DNA from: Paenibacillaceae bacterium
GTDB lineage: Bacteria; Bacillota; Bacilli; Paenibacillales; Paenibacillaceae
NCBI GenBank assembly: GCA_900766135.1
Contig: CAAFUF010000019.1
Span: forward strand, 1-47,523
Reading direction: 5' to 3'
Length of the DNA stretch: 47,523 nucleotides
In this document: positions 23,295 to 33,015 of the stretch, piece by piece
Numbering within the stretch: the first letter of the stretch is position 1
Layout: every line of letters starts with the position of its first letter
Position numbers and translations under genes: made by a program
The notes under the pieces: model-generated
Database searches by the model: none
What the model was told of the DNA's origin: nothing
The model's input: the letters and a program-made list of their open reading frames with translations, nothing else

Positions 23295-24836
23295 ATGAAT
23301 TCATTAATTTCGGTGATGCTTGTCGATGATGAACCGCTAGCACTTGAAAATGTATACCAGATGGTTCCCTGGGAAGAGAACGGCTTTCGTGTGGTTGCAA
23401 AGGCATCTAGTGGGCGAATGGCACTACGAATGTTCGAAGAAATGCAGCCGCAGATTGTGATTACCGACATTTCCATGTCGCCTATGGATGGGTTAGAACT
23501 GGGCCGACTAGTCATCCAGCGGGCTCCTAATACCCGACTGATCTATCTTACAGCTTACCGGGATTTCGAATATGTCCGCCAGGCGCTTGAATTGCGTGCA
23601 GAATATTATGTACTTAAGCATGAAATCAGCCGTAACCGCTTACTGGATCAGCTAAAGTTACTTAAGGAAGGTCTGGTGGCGGAAGCGGCCGAGGAAGAAG
23701 AACAGGGACACGCACTCCATATTTTGTTAAAGGACATGCTGGAGGGAAAATATCAATCTCCTTTGGGAAAACAAGAATCCCGGCTGCACCGCACTATTGC
23801 AGAATACCAGCGGAGACAACCCGCACTTTTGTATTTTGAGTTGGGCGCCGTTGTTTTGATGGACGGTAGCCGCCGTAACAAACGTTGGCCAGCATTCACC
23901 GAGTGGAAGAACATTGAAAAAGAACTACGTCTTCAATCAACGGACATAGAGGATATTCACATTTTGGAGATGGATGGAGGAGGCTACGTTGTTTTGCTGA
24001 ACCTATCTTCGAATAGTCTATTGCTCCAGAATTATAACCTGCAGCGAATAGCGTCCTCAGTACTTGAGAGTCTGAAGTCATATTGCGATGGCTTGCTTCC
24101 CCGAGTAATTATTTCTGCAGGTAGCGGTACGGAATTGCCGGCCCGCAGATTTGCGGTGATTAAACAGGCATATGAGTATTCCGTATTTTTGCCTCATGGC
24201 TCCGTGTTTCTACTGGAACAGGTTACTTCTGACGAAGGAACCTCCCTTATTGCCAACGAGGTCAAACAGTATTTATTGTCTCCCGAACGGAGCACACTTA
24301 GCAGTCTGAAAGTCAGCCTGGAGAAAGTAGCCAACCAGGCACGTCTGGGAGATTTACGGGCAGTTATTAGTGAAATTCGTGAATGTTGCTTAAAGGATGG
24401 AAGCTGCAGCGGGGATCTAGAACTAGGTACAGATGCCCGACAAATTGCAGAAACCCTTTATCAAATTTTGGAAAAATATTTGCAGCGGCGACAAAATAAA
24501 AATCATTATTCTCGCTGGGTAAATAAAGCCATGGATTATGTCGCGGATAATTTTGCGGATCCCGATCTGTCTTTGGAGACCGTTGCGAGCCACCTAGGGA
24601 TTAGCAGTATTCATCTGCGCACAACCTTTAAGCGGGAGACGGGGCAATCCCTTCTGGATTACACTACGGAATATCGAATGAAACTAGCCAAGCAACTCTT
24701 ACGGACGGGAGAATTCAAGGTATACGAAGTATCAGAGAAGGTAGGATACAAAACCAGCCAATATTTCAGTCAGGTATTCAAAAAAACGACGGGCATGCAG
24801 CCCAAGGATTTCTTCCAGCAGAAGGGTGATGCATAG
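23295..24836 (+). CDS. AraC-type response regulator (YesN-like)
   Basis: A 513-residue protein. The N-terminal receiver domain (1-125) has the acidic pair Asp11-Asp12, the phosphoacceptor Asp58 in VITDISMSPMDG, and the conserved Thr and Lys in IYLTAY and YVLKHE. A linker of about 270 residues has no recognised motif. The C-terminal AraC DNA-binding domain (about 410-510) contains LSLETVASHLGISSIHLRTTFKRETG and the second helix-turn-helix YKTSQYFSQVFKKTTG. Such regulators act on adjacent sugar operons when phosphorylated by a YesM-type kinase. The kinase gene follows after two bases. GGAGGG at 23280-23285 precedes the ATG. Confidence 0.88.
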   Translation: MNSLISVMLVDDEPLALENVYQMVPWEENGFRVVAKASSGRMALRMFEEMQPQIVITDISMSPMDGLELGRLVIQRAPNTRLIYLTAYRDFEYVRQALELRAEYYVLKHEISRNRLLDQLKLLKEGLVAEAAEEEEQGHALHILLKDMLEGKYQSPLGKQESRLHRTIAEYQRRQPALLYFELGAVVLMDGSRRNKRWPAFTEWKNIEKELRLQSTDIEDIHILEMDGGGYVVLLNLSSNSLLLQNYNLQRIASSVLESLKSYCDGLLPRVIISAGSGTELPARRFAVIKQAYEYSVFLPHGSVFLLEQVTSDEGTSLIANEVKQYLLSPERSTLSSLKVSLEKVANQARLGDLRAVISEIRECCLKDGSCSGDLELGTDARQIAETLYQILEKYLQRRQNKNHYSRWVNKAMDYVADNFADPDLSLETVASHLGISSIHLRTTFKRETGQSLLDYTTEYRMKLAKQLLRTGEFKVYEVSEKVGYKTSQYFSQVFKKTTGMQPKDFFQQKGDA

Positions 24837-24838
24837 CT

Positions 24839-26572
24839 ATGTTCAAAATAAAGAATAAGATTCTCGGCAGTGTCATCCTTATCGTCACATTGTCTGTCAC
24901 GGCAATCAGTATACTGGCGTATGAGCAGTTCTCATCAATTCTAGAGGCGCAGGCGCTGCGTGAAGATACCATCCATTTGGAGCAGACTACAAATCAGATG
25001 AATCATCTGATTGATGATATACAGAAATATGCGGCCAATATGGTTAATGATGAGATGCTTCAGCAGTTTGCAGAACGAGTACACTATTCTTCGACATATG
25101 ACGAGCTTAGCGCTTACAAAGATGTAGTTACTCAATTAACCAAATTTAATGTGCTGCGCGACTATCTTGAAAGCTCAGCTATAGTTCGTTCGGACGGCAA
25201 AGTCTTCTGGTCTTCGTTGTATCTCGACCCTTATTTTGAGCAGTTACTTCAGGAGGAATGGTATCAGAATGCACTGAGCAATAATGACAAAAGCGGTTTT
25301 TCAGCCCCCCACACTATTTTGGATCATGGCAGTAAAAAGATCGTGAGCTTCTTTATTCGATTCGATCCCAAGTATGGTGGCGTCCTATTGCTGAATATTG
25401 ATTATGCAGCCTTTGAGAGCATGTTTCAATATTTAGGCCAGTCCTTTGACCAAGTAGCTTGGATTGGGCAAGACCACGCTTATTTGTACCAGCAAGGCAT
25501 TACGGCAGATCCCCTGGAAGCACAAGTGTTGACGGCAGGTGAAGCGGGAATTCAAGTAATTAAGCATAACAAGGGCTATTATCTGACAAGTGAGTTTGCT
25601 AATTCACAGTGGTCTGTCTTTACATTTACTTCAAAAGACCGGTTTTATGAGTGGGTAGGCTATATTGTACGCTATTGGGCCATTTTCCTTGCTTTATGCC
25701 TTATACTCTGCATTCTACTGTTCTTACCCATAATTTCCAGCATCATTCGTCCCATTTTGTTAATGACAAAAGCGATGAAGCAAGTATCGATGGGGAATTA
25801 CAATGTCAAACTGTCATTCCGCAGCAATGACGAACTCTCCGTACTGAAGAACGGTTTTGAAATGATGCTTGGCGATATTGAGCGGCAGATGAGTGAAAGA
25901 GTGAAGCACGAACGATGGAAACGCAAAATGTCAACGGAGTTACTTTTCGCACAGATCAATCCCCATTTTATTTATAACACGCTGAACACCGTTGTCTATT
26001 TGGCTAGAAAACAGAATTATGCGGCCATCGAAGAAATGATTGAATCCTTTATTGGTATTCTGCATGATGCTGTCAATATTGGTGAGGAGGGTCAGTATGT
26101 CACTGTTGAGAAGGAAATAAGTATTATCGATCATTTCGTGCGTATTCAAAAATACAGATATGGGAATCGGTTCGAGTTGGTTTGGGATGTGGATGAGGAA
26201 ACTTTGGGCGCCTCTATTCCAAAGAGCCTAATCCAACCATTGGTGGAAAATTCAATTTTCCATGGGTTTGCAGAGAAGGAGTCGATAGGACACATTGCTA
26301 TTACTATACGCAATCGTAACGGACAATTGCTGATTTCGGTTAGGGATGATGGCTGCGGCATGAGTCAGGCGAAGGCCCAAGGTATCATGAATGGAGATCT
26401 ACCTCCGGCACGCCTTCCTTCCGGTGCCATGAAGCAAATCGGTTTATGGAATATTCGGGAACGAATGGAGTATTTGTACGGTCAGGAAGGTCGTCTAGTC
26501 ATCCGATCAAGAGAGCAGATAGGCACGAAGGTGTCTATTCGGCTACCATTTCGACAGCATTCTACAGAGTGA
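24839..26572 (+). CDS. Membrane sensor histidine kinase (YesM-like, HisKA_7TM/His_kinase type)
   Basis: A 577-residue membrane kinase. TM1 is near residues 7-27 (ILGSVILIVTLSVTAISILAY), and an extracellular sensor region runs to about 278. TM2 is at about 280-302 (IFLALCLILCILLFLPIISSI), with a HAMP linker at 303-355. The phosphoacceptor His is in the QINPHFIYNTLNTVVYLAR block near residue 375. The ATPase domain has LVENSIFHGF (N box), VRDDGCGM and GLWNIRERMEYLYG. It would phosphorylate the preceding regulator. The extracellular ligand, perhaps a galacto-oligosaccharide, is inferred from context only. Confidence 0.87.
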   Translation: MFKIKNKILGSVILIVTLSVTAISILAYEQFSSILEAQALREDTIHLEQTTNQMNHLIDDIQKYAANMVNDEMLQQFAERVHYSSTYDELSAYKDVVTQLTKFNVLRDYLESSAIVRSDGKVFWSSLYLDPYFEQLLQEEWYQNALSNNDKSGFSAPHTILDHGSKKIVSFFIRFDPKYGGVLLLNIDYAAFESMFQYLGQSFDQVAWIGQDHAYLYQQGITADPLEAQVLTAGEAGIQVIKHNKGYYLTSEFANSQWSVFTFTSKDRFYEWVGYIVRYWAIFLALCLILCILLFLPIISSIIRPILLMTKAMKQVSMGNYNVKLSFRSNDELSVLKNGFEMMLGDIERQMSERVKHERWKRKMSTELLFAQINPHFIYNTLNTVVYLARKQNYAAIEEMIESFIGILHDAVNIGEEGQYVTVEKEISIIDHFVRIQKYRYGNRFELVWDVDEETLGASIPKSLIQPLVENSIFHGFAEKESIGHIAITIRNRNGQLLISVRDDGCGMSQAKAQGIMNGDLPPARLPSGAMKQIGLWNIRERMEYLYGQEGRLVIRSREQIGTKVSIRLPFRQHSTE

Positions 26573-26613
26573 AAACACTATCATTATTTATACGAAACCA
26601 TCGGATCGTCTCG

Positions 26614-26686
26614 TTGTTGAGTGTTTCCATCCAGCTTAATATATTGCTATACAGACGAGCGGTTGAGCATCACAGTAACCGCCTCG
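26614..26686 (+). promoter_or_regulatory. Promoter and downstream inverted repeat of the ABC transporter operon
   Basis: TTGTTG at 26614-26619 and TAATAT at 26637-26642 are spaced by 17 bases. An inverted repeat GCGGTT...AACCGC at 26659-26682 lies just after the predicted transcription start. It could be an operator or an mRNA hairpin. No binding protein is assigned. Confidence 0.4.
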
Positions 26687-26718
26687 ACTGTCACAACAGA
26701 TGCAAGGGGGATATTGAT

Positions 26719-28071
26719 TTGCGTAATCTAGTCAGTAAAAGATCATCCTTCATCGTGATTGCATTAACGTTATGCTTGGCTTTGGTACTTGCCGGTTGTG
26801 GCAATGCAAGCAATAGCGGAAACGGTGCTTCCGATGGAACAAGTAACAACAAAGTGGATAGCTTGAGTGATCCTGCAAACGCTTCCGGGAACTTGACGGT
26901 TTGGGGCTGGGATAAAGCCTGGTTCGATGGTACTGCAGCCAAATTTAATGAGAAATTTCCAAATATCAAGCTGGAGTTTGTCGAAGTATCGGCGGGCGAT
27001 TACTTGAAAAAAATTCAAACCTCCATCGCCTCAGGATCCGAACTGCCGGATATTATCTGGGCGGAAGCAGCTTTTCGCGGTGCACTGTATGAGCTAAATG
27101 TACTACAAAGCTTGTCGGGAGAACCTTATAACTTCGATACATCCAATCTGCTCGACTTCGAGCTTCCGCTGTTAACGAACAGCAAGGGAGAGCTTGTTGG
27201 TTTGGAACAATCCGGATCTCCTGGAGCGCTGGCCTATAAGCGTGACCTTGCTAAACAGTACTTTGGGACAGATGATCCTGATGAATTAACTGCAATGTTC
27301 CCTGATTGGGATGCCTTTATTGCCAAAGGCAAGGAAGTATATGACAAAAGTGGCGGTAAGACGTTTATGCTTGGGAGTTTGATGGATGCCTACACCATCT
27401 TCTCCAATCAGGGCACAACCGCGATTGTAGACGGAACCAAAGTAAACACAGATGAAGTGCTTCGGATGTTCACCCAATTGCAGTCTATTCGGGACAATAA
27501 CGGCGAAGGGAAGCTAGCGATGTGGTCGCCAACCTGGAATGCTTCGTATTCGCAAGACAACGTGATCTTCTATCCTGCGGCGAACTGGTCGCCGCAATTC
27601 GTAATCAAACCTAATGACAAGGACAATAAGGGCCGCTGGGGCCTGATGGTACCTCCGGAAGGCGGATACCCATATGGCGGCACGACAATCGGCATTTGGA
27701 AGGACAGCAAAAACAAGGATGCTGCATGGGTATATCTCAACTGGCTTTTAGGTACTGACGAAGGGGCTGAAGCCAATTTTACGACCTCCGACTACATTTT
27801 GCCGTTGAAATCATTCTTTAAGGATACATCCAAGCTTTCTTCCGGGGCCGATGAATTTTTTGGCGGACAGGACCTCGGAAAGTTCTGGGTAGAGAAGGTA
27901 TTCCCGAACATGAAGTCCAAAGCAGTTACCAAATACGATCAGGATATTTACAGCTCTTCTGAGCTGGTGCTGCAGGTCATGGCGCAGGACAAGACTTTTG
28001 ACGCCAAACAGGCACTTGAGAAATGGGAAGAACAACTGAAGAAAAACCATCCTGAACTAACTTTTGAATAA
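26719..28071 (+). CDS. Sugar ABC transporter substrate-binding lipoprotein
   Basis: A 450-residue exported lipoprotein. The signal peptide ends in the lipobox LVLAGC (Cys near residue 24). A Ser/Gly/Asn-rich linker follows, then a class I (cluster B) periplasmic-binding fold with LTVWGWDKAWFDGTAAKFNEKFPNI and GSELPDIIWAEAAF. The TTG at 26719 is chosen because AAGGGGG at 26704-26710 is 8 bases upstream and it gives a compact Lys/Arg signal start. A longer upstream frame overlaps the kinase gene. It is the first gene of an importer operon with two permeases. The substrate is inferred from the neighbouring GH42 gene to be a galactoside. Confidence 0.87.
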   Translation: MRNLVSKRSSFIVIALTLCLALVLAGCGNASNSGNGASDGTSNNKVDSLSDPANASGNLTVWGWDKAWFDGTAAKFNEKFPNIKLEFVEVSAGDYLKKIQTSIASGSELPDIIWAEAAFRGALYELNVLQSLSGEPYNFDTSNLLDFELPLLTNSKGELVGLEQSGSPGALAYKRDLAKQYFGTDDPDELTAMFPDWDAFIAKGKEVYDKSGGKTFMLGSLMDAYTIFSNQGTTAIVDGTKVNTDEVLRMFTQLQSIRDNNGEGKLAMWSPTWNASYSQDNVIFYPAANWSPQFVIKPNDKDNKGRWGLMVPPEGGYPYGGTTIGIWKDSKNKDAAWVYLNWLLGTDEGAEANFTTSDYILPLKSFFKDTSKLSSGADEFFGGQDLGKFWVEKVFPNMKSKAVTKYDQDIYSSSELVLQVMAQDKTFDAKQALEKWEEQLKKNHPELTFE

Positions 28072-28087
28072 GAATACTAGACAAAAA

Positions 28088-28124
28088 GCGGCGGCCCGCT
28101 CGAAAGAACAGGCTGCCGTTTTAA
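28088..28124 (+). terminator. Leaky terminator-like hairpin between binding-protein and permease genes
   Basis: CGGCGGCC...GGCTGCCG is followed by TTTTAA. Partial termination here would raise the binding protein over the permeases, a common pattern in importer operons (inference). Confidence 0.55.
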
Positions 28125-28144
28125 CGGATTGGAAGTGAAAGATC

Positions 28145-29074
28145 ATGCAGAAAGCAAAGGGAATCAGCAGTAAAAATAAATGGCCGTATCTGTTCATCAC
28201 ACCTTATTTCTTATCCTACGCAGTACTGAGCCTGTTCCCGATCCTCTTCACCCTCTACATTAGTCTTACGGACTGGGATTTGTACGGCAACCGGAATTTC
28301 ATTGGACTCGGAAATTACACACAGTTGTTTTTCCATGATGCCTTCTTTTGGAAATCCCTGCTCAATGTCATCATCTTTATGGCGGTATATCTTCCGGCTC
28401 TTGTTCTTGTTGGCATGCTGATGGCCAGTCTGATCGAGAGCAAACTGATCCGTCGTAAAACCTTTTTTCGCCTCAGCGTATTCAGTGCCTATATGACGAC
28501 ACCTGTCGCTGTTGGAATTATCTTCTCGCTGTTATTCGACTGGCAGGGAGGGTTTTTCAATAACCTGCTGATGGAACTGGGCATTATTCATGAGAAGATT
28601 AATTGGCTTGGCTCAGCTAGTTCCTCCCGTTGGGTGGTCATTCTGATGGTGTTCTGGAAAAACCTTGGATATTTCGTGATGTTTTACACCGCGGGCATGG
28701 CCAGCATTGACACCTCCATCTATGAGGCTGCAGTGATTGATGGCGCATCATCGAAAAATGTGTTTCTTCGCATCACCATTCCGCTGCTGAAGCCGATCAA
28801 CCTGTTTTTGATTATTACCTCGATTATCAGCGGATTACAATTGGTAGAAGAACCGATGCTGTTGTTCAGCGGCTGGGCTTCTGGCTCCAGTATGGTAGGC
28901 GGGCCTGACGGCTCTACCTTTACGCCAATCTGGTATATGTTCGATGCTTCCTTCAACGGCAGTGCATTCAAGTATGGCAAGGGTGCAGCAATTGCTTACG
29001 GCACTTTCCTGTTCATTGCCGTGTTCTCGGTGGTTGGCACGAAATGGATTAACAGGGACGGTGACGGCAAATGA
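28145..29074 (+). CDS. Sugar ABC transporter permease, MalF/UgpA type
   Basis: A 309-residue inner-membrane protein with six hydrophobic segments. It starts with the typical NKWPYLFITPYFLSYAVLSLFPI. The EAA loop, which contacts the ATPase, reads YEAAVIDGASSKNVFLRITIPLLKP near residues 197-222. Its stop overlaps the next permease start as ATGA (29071-29074). No ATP-binding subunit is encoded nearby, so a shared MsmX-type ATPase from elsewhere is expected (established for related Bacillus systems; inferred here). Confidence 0.9.
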   Translation: MQKAKGISSKNKWPYLFITPYFLSYAVLSLFPILFTLYISLTDWDLYGNRNFIGLGNYTQLFFHDAFFWKSLLNVIIFMAVYLPALVLVGMLMASLIESKLIRRKTFFRLSVFSAYMTTPVAVGIIFSLLFDWQGGFFNNLLMELGIIHEKINWLGSASSSRWVVILMVFWKNLGYFVMFYTAGMASIDTSIYEAAVIDGASSKNVFLRITIPLLKPINLFLIITSIISGLQLVEEPMLLFSGWASGSSMVGGPDGSTFTPIWYMFDASFNGSAFKYGKGAAIAYGTFLFIAVFSVVGTKWINRDGDGK

Positions 29075-29883
29075 GATCAAAAAAGTTCTTAACCGTATTG
29101 CTGCTAAGCTTGATAGCTATCGCTTTCTTATTCCCATTTTATATGATGATTGTGATGGGAACCTATTATTCCGAAGACCTGTTTAAGCAGCTTCCAATTC
29201 TGCCCAGCAACTATCTGATGGAGAACCTGAAGACGATCATGTCCGCTAATTTTCTCCGAAATTATTGGAATAGTTTCTATGTTGCCGTTTTATTTACTAT
29301 TGTTACTGTTGGCATTGCCTCGATTACCGGATTTGCTTTTGCCAAGTATGAATTCAAGGGGAAAAAAGCATTGTATGCCTTCATCCTGCTGACAATGATG
29401 ATTCCAGGCCATCTGGGTCTGATTGCTTATGTCATGGAAATGAAGTGGTTTCACCTAAACAACACGCACGCCCCGCTAATTCTGGCTGGCCTGAATAACG
29501 CCTTCGGCGTATTCTTCATGACCCAGTTCGTAGGTTCCTCCGTTCCGACGGAAGTCATTGAAAGTGCGCGGATTGACGGCTGCTCAGAACCTGCAATTTT
29601 TACAAGAATCGTGATTCCTTTTCTGATGCCGGCCATCAGCACTCTGGGGCTAATCTCCTTCCTTGGCTCCTGGAATGGCTACCTTTTGCCGCTGGTAACA
29701 ATCAACAAGCCGGATCTGTATACGCTCCCATTGGGGATTGCAAATCTGTCTACTGTCTTCCGAACGGACTATTCGGCTAGTATCCTTGGTCTCACCCTTG
29801 GTACACTGCCGTTAATTATTCTCTTTCTGTTCGGTTCCAAAACACTGGTCAGAGGGCTCACAGGGGGAGCAGTCAAAGGTTAA
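29071..29883 (+). CDS. Sugar ABC transporter permease, MalG/UgpE type
   Basis: A 270-residue carbohydrate permease with six membrane segments, the second half of the heterodimeric channel. The EAA loop reads VIESARIDGCSEPAIFTRIVIPFLMPAI near 170-197, with the expected helix-turn-helix of charged and Gly residues. Translation is coupled to the preceding gene through the ATGA overlap. The operon ends at the bidirectional terminator 29914-29956. Confidence 0.9.
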   Translation: MRSKKFLTVLLLSLIAIAFLFPFYMMIVMGTYYSEDLFKQLPILPSNYLMENLKTIMSANFLRNYWNSFYVAVLFTIVTVGIASITGFAFAKYEFKGKKALYAFILLTMMIPGHLGLIAYVMEMKWFHLNNTHAPLILAGLNNAFGVFFMTQFVGSSVPTEVIESARIDGCSEPAIFTRIVIPFLMPAISTLGLISFLGSWNGYLLPLVTINKPDLYTLPLGIANLSTVFRTDYSASILGLTLGTLPLIILFLFGSKTLVRGLTGGAVKG

Positions 29884-29913
29884 TCCTCTCTAAAAGCTGC
29901 AAAATGGATAATG

Positions 29914-29956
29914 AAACAAGGAGCAGGGTCCTGAAGAGGTTCTGCTCCTTGTTTTT
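29914..29956. terminator. Bidirectional terminator between importer and beta-galactosidase genes
   Basis: AAACAAGGAGCAG...CTGCTCCTTGTTTTT makes a 12-13 pair stem, with T runs usable on both strands for the convergent genes. Confidence 0.85.
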
Positions 29957-29958
29957 CT

Positions 29959-32013
29959 TTATTTCAACACCAGTACACCGAATCCATCCATTGTGAAAGT
30001 TCCGGAGATCGTATCACCTGTTAGTAAATCGGTTTTTTGATCTTTCAATTTAATCATAGCCGGCTCTTCGCTGTAATTAAGCAGGAAGGTCAGAGTAGTC
30101 GATTTACCCTCACGAATTTGCAGTTCCACTTCACGGGGGAGTTCCAGCCAATCCGCAGCAGGAGAGCTTAGTTTCAGCAAATTGCTTAATTTGAGGGCAG
30201 CCTCTTCATTGAACACTGCACCGTAATACCACACTTCACCTTTGCCGCGGACATTTCTCGTGATTGCCGGTTTGCCTGCGTAGTAGTCGGAGACATAGGT
30301 TGCAATAACCTCGGCGCTTTCATCCTCGATGTGAAGAATTTCGTTAAAGGAATCGGCTTCGGTTATATCTTTGGGGTCTTGTCCCCAGTTAATAAAGGTA
30401 GTTTCACGGGTACCCTTGATCCTTGTAAATTCTTCTATCGTAATTCCACAAAGTTCTCTCGCTGCTCCAGGAAAGGGGCGAATATAGCAGTGTCCACGTT
30501 TGTCTTTGTACCCTGTACGGCAGCCAAATACAAGCTTCCCGCCTTGCTGCACATACATATCCAAAAGTCTTGCGGTTTCATCCGACAAAATAGCCGGGTG
30601 CGGGTAGATCAGCACCTCGTAACGCGACAGCTCGGATAGGGTTGTATGATCCCGGAGGTAAAAGACGTCATTCGGGATGTGCTGATGAGTTAGCGCCTTG
30701 AACCATTCCTTATTGCTCTGCCACATGAACGGACCATGCCATACATCATATTCTCCGTCCCATTCGTTATCATAATCGCGCAGGATGGCTACGGTTGCCT
30801 GGGGGCGTGTTCCGATTATCTCTTTGCCTGAGGAGGCTAACTCTTGACCGATCTGTATGGCTTCTCTAACCCGCCGGTTCGGCTGGTTATGGTAATCATT
30901 GATTCCATGCCAGTAGATCTCATGGCCCATTGTTGCTGTTCGCCAACGGAAGTAGAGGATCATGTCCGCGCCGTGAGCTACCGATTGGTAAGTCCATAAC
31001 CGCATCTGCCCGGGCTTTGGTGAAGGCATATCCATACGATTCACCCAACCTCCGGGACCGGATTGTTGCTCCATGATACAGAAGTTAGGGCTGATGGAAC
31101 GTACCGTAGAGAGTGACAGACTCCAGCCTCGGTCACCTATCGGATTTTTTTCAGATGGGTTGGTTGATAGGCTGGAAAATTGCGGATAAGAATCATAGCT
31201 GTAGAAATCCAACAGCTTGTCAGTCATCTCATGATTGTCTAAATGACCGAACAAACCGTTTGTTGTTATCCACTGCTTCGGCGCTTTATTCCGAATGATA
31301 TCCGCTTGGACCTTGGCAAAGGAGATCGTATTGTCGGAGATAAATCTAATTTCATCCAGAGCTTGATGCGGATTGGGCTGCTTGGGTACAGGGGTTGGGC
31401 GCGGCAAACGGAGCTGGGACCAGCTATTGTAGGTTTGATTCCAGAAAACAGTCCCCCAAGCCTCATTCAGCTTCTCAAGTGTGCCGTATTTGTGTTGCAG
31501 CCATTCACGGAAAGCCTGGTGGTCACTTTCGGAATAAAATACATTCGTCTCACAATTCAGCTCGTTGTCAATCTGCCAGCCGACCACTCCATGGTAATTG
31601 GCATAATGCTCGGTAAGGCGAGTGACAATTCGGGCGCACAACTCACGGTATTTGGGGCTGCTGTAATTATAATGACGGCGCATTCCGTGCTGAAGCGTGG
31701 CGCCATCGTAACTTACATTCAGCACTTCAGGATAACGCTCCGTTAGCCAGGCAGGGGGCGTAGCCGTTGGTGTTCCAAGGACCACCTTAAGTCCATGACT
31801 GTGTGCCAAATCAATCGCGCGGTCAAATAGACCAAACTGATAGTCTCCTTCTTCCGGCTCGAATATGGACCAGGCAAATTCCCCCATACGAACAATTGTG
31901 AAGCCCGTCTCCGCCATACGTCGGAAATCTTCATCCCACATCTTCTCCGGCCATTGCTCCGGGTAATAACATACGCCGAGTTCGAACCGATCTACTGCAA
32001 CTGGTGTTTTCAT
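29959..32013 (-). CDS. GH42 beta-galactosidase
   Basis: A 684-residue glycoside hydrolase family 42 enzyme without signal peptide, so it should act in the cytoplasm on imported galactosides. The barrel starts ELGVCYYPEQWPEKMWDEDF. The acid/base glutamate is Glu151 in GWQIDNELN, and the nucleophile is Glu315 in CIMEQQSGPGGW. A trimerisation-type domain and a small C-terminal beta domain follow. ATG 32013 has GGAGG at about 32019-32024 on the minus strand; an in-frame TTG at 32025 overlaps that site. It converges on the importer operon and diverges from an AraC regulator. Confidence 0.92.
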   Translation of the reverse strand: MKTPVAVDRFELGVCYYPEQWPEKMWDEDFRRMAETGFTIVRMGEFAWSIFEPEEGDYQFGLFDRAIDLAHSHGLKVVLGTPTATPPAWLTERYPEVLNVSYDGATLQHGMRRHYNYSSPKYRELCARIVTRLTEHYANYHGVVGWQIDNELNCETNVFYSESDHQAFREWLQHKYGTLEKLNEAWGTVFWNQTYNSWSQLRLPRPTPVPKQPNPHQALDEIRFISDNTISFAKVQADIIRNKAPKQWITTNGLFGHLDNHEMTDKLLDFYSYDSYPQFSSLSTNPSEKNPIGDRGWSLSLSTVRSISPNFCIMEQQSGPGGWVNRMDMPSPKPGQMRLWTYQSVAHGADMILYFRWRTATMGHEIYWHGINDYHNQPNRRVREAIQIGQELASSGKEIIGTRPQATVAILRDYDNEWDGEYDVWHGPFMWQSNKEWFKALTHQHIPNDVFYLRDHTTLSELSRYEVLIYPHPAILSDETARLLDMYVQQGGKLVFGCRTGYKDKRGHCYIRPFPGAARELCGITIEEFTRIKGTRETTFINWGQDPKDITEADSFNEILHIEDESAEVIATYVSDYYAGKPAITRNVRGKGEVWYYGAVFNEEAALKLSNLLKLSSPAADWLELPREVELQIREGKSTTLTFLLNYSEEPAMIKLKDQKTDLLTGDTISGTFTMDGFGVLVLK

Positions 32014-32159
32014 AGTAACCTCCAAGTGTAAAAATATGCTTTATCCAAACCGCAAATCTATTGTATGATCAGCTACACATGGATTCATATAACATAATCT
32101 TGCTATAATGTGACTATATTGCGTGGTTGATTTCGCTAGCGAAAGGAAGGACAATCTGA

Positions 32160-32993
32160 TTGAAGAAGCAATGGGTATTGCCGTCGCCTGCGTTTGCTCA
32201 TTACGTATGCTATCCGGAATTTCTGGGTCATTACAGCCAGTTTCCGGAGCATGCCGAGCGTAGAAGCGAGGGGGTGCTTAACAGCTATAATCTTCATTTG
32301 GTGTTTCATGGCGAAGGGTATGTTTTCCATGAAGGGGAACGTATTCCGATGGGCCCGGGGAGGGGGTTTCTTTTTCCCAGAGGAGCTTATCAGCAATATG
32401 GTTGCGATCCCTCCCATCCTTGGGATGTGCGCTGGATACACTTTGACACCGCCATTTCATTACCACTGCTGGAGGAAGCGGATCAGTCACGTGGTTATTT
32501 CTTTACCTTTGACCCGGGTACTGGGCTCGAAACGGTATTCAATGAACTGTTCATGCTCAGTGAGGCTTTTGAGACGCGAAACGAGCCCCGAGTTTCCGCA
32601 TTATTGTATGAAATCCTAATTACATTGCTGCAAAATTCCGAACCGCTACATGGCTCGGTGCCGCTCGAAACCAGGCATTCCATCCGCAGCGCGGCGGATA
32701 TCATTCATAACGAGTGTCAGCGTCCATGGACATTAGAGAGCATGTCAAGGCTTGCCGGCTACAGCAATTACCATTTTTTACGATTGTTCCGAAAAATAAT
32801 GGGAAAGACACCGAATCGCTACTTGAGCGAATGCCGCTTGGCCAGGGCAAAATTGTTGCTGGTTTCATCCGATTTAACCGTGGCTCAAATCGCTTCGCAC
32901 AGTGGATTTCAACAATCCAGCTACTTTATTAAAGTATTCAAACAAATGGAAGGCATGCCGCCAAACCAGTATCGACGGATGTTTAGATCGTAA
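32160..32993 (+). CDS. AraC family transcriptional regulator
   Basis: A 277-residue regulator from TTG 32160 with AAAGGAAGG at 32142-32150. The N-terminal cupin-like domain (about 20-140) includes LHLVFHGEGYVFHEGERIPMG, and the C-terminal domain (about 170-275) has two helix-turn-helix units: LESMSRLAGYSNYHFLRLFRKIMG and VAQIASHSGFQQSSYFIKVFKQMEG. The gene diverges from the GH42 gene with a 146-base shared region, so it likely controls galactosidase and perhaps the importer in response to an intracellular sugar. A TATAAT at 32104-32109 lies upstream with no good -35 box. Confidence 0.85.
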   Translation: MKKQWVLPSPAFAHYVCYPEFLGHYSQFPEHAERRSEGVLNSYNLHLVFHGEGYVFHEGERIPMGPGRGFLFPRGAYQQYGCDPSHPWDVRWIHFDTAISLPLLEEADQSRGYFFTFDPGTGLETVFNELFMLSEAFETRNEPRVSALLYEILITLLQNSEPLHGSVPLETRHSIRSAADIIHNECQRPWTLESMSRLAGYSNYHFLRLFRKIMGKTPNRYLSECRLARAKLLLVSSDLTVAQIASHSGFQQSSYFIKVFKQMEGMPPNQYRRMFRS

Positions 32994-33015
32994 AACATCA
33001 GGTTGTTCAGCCGCG

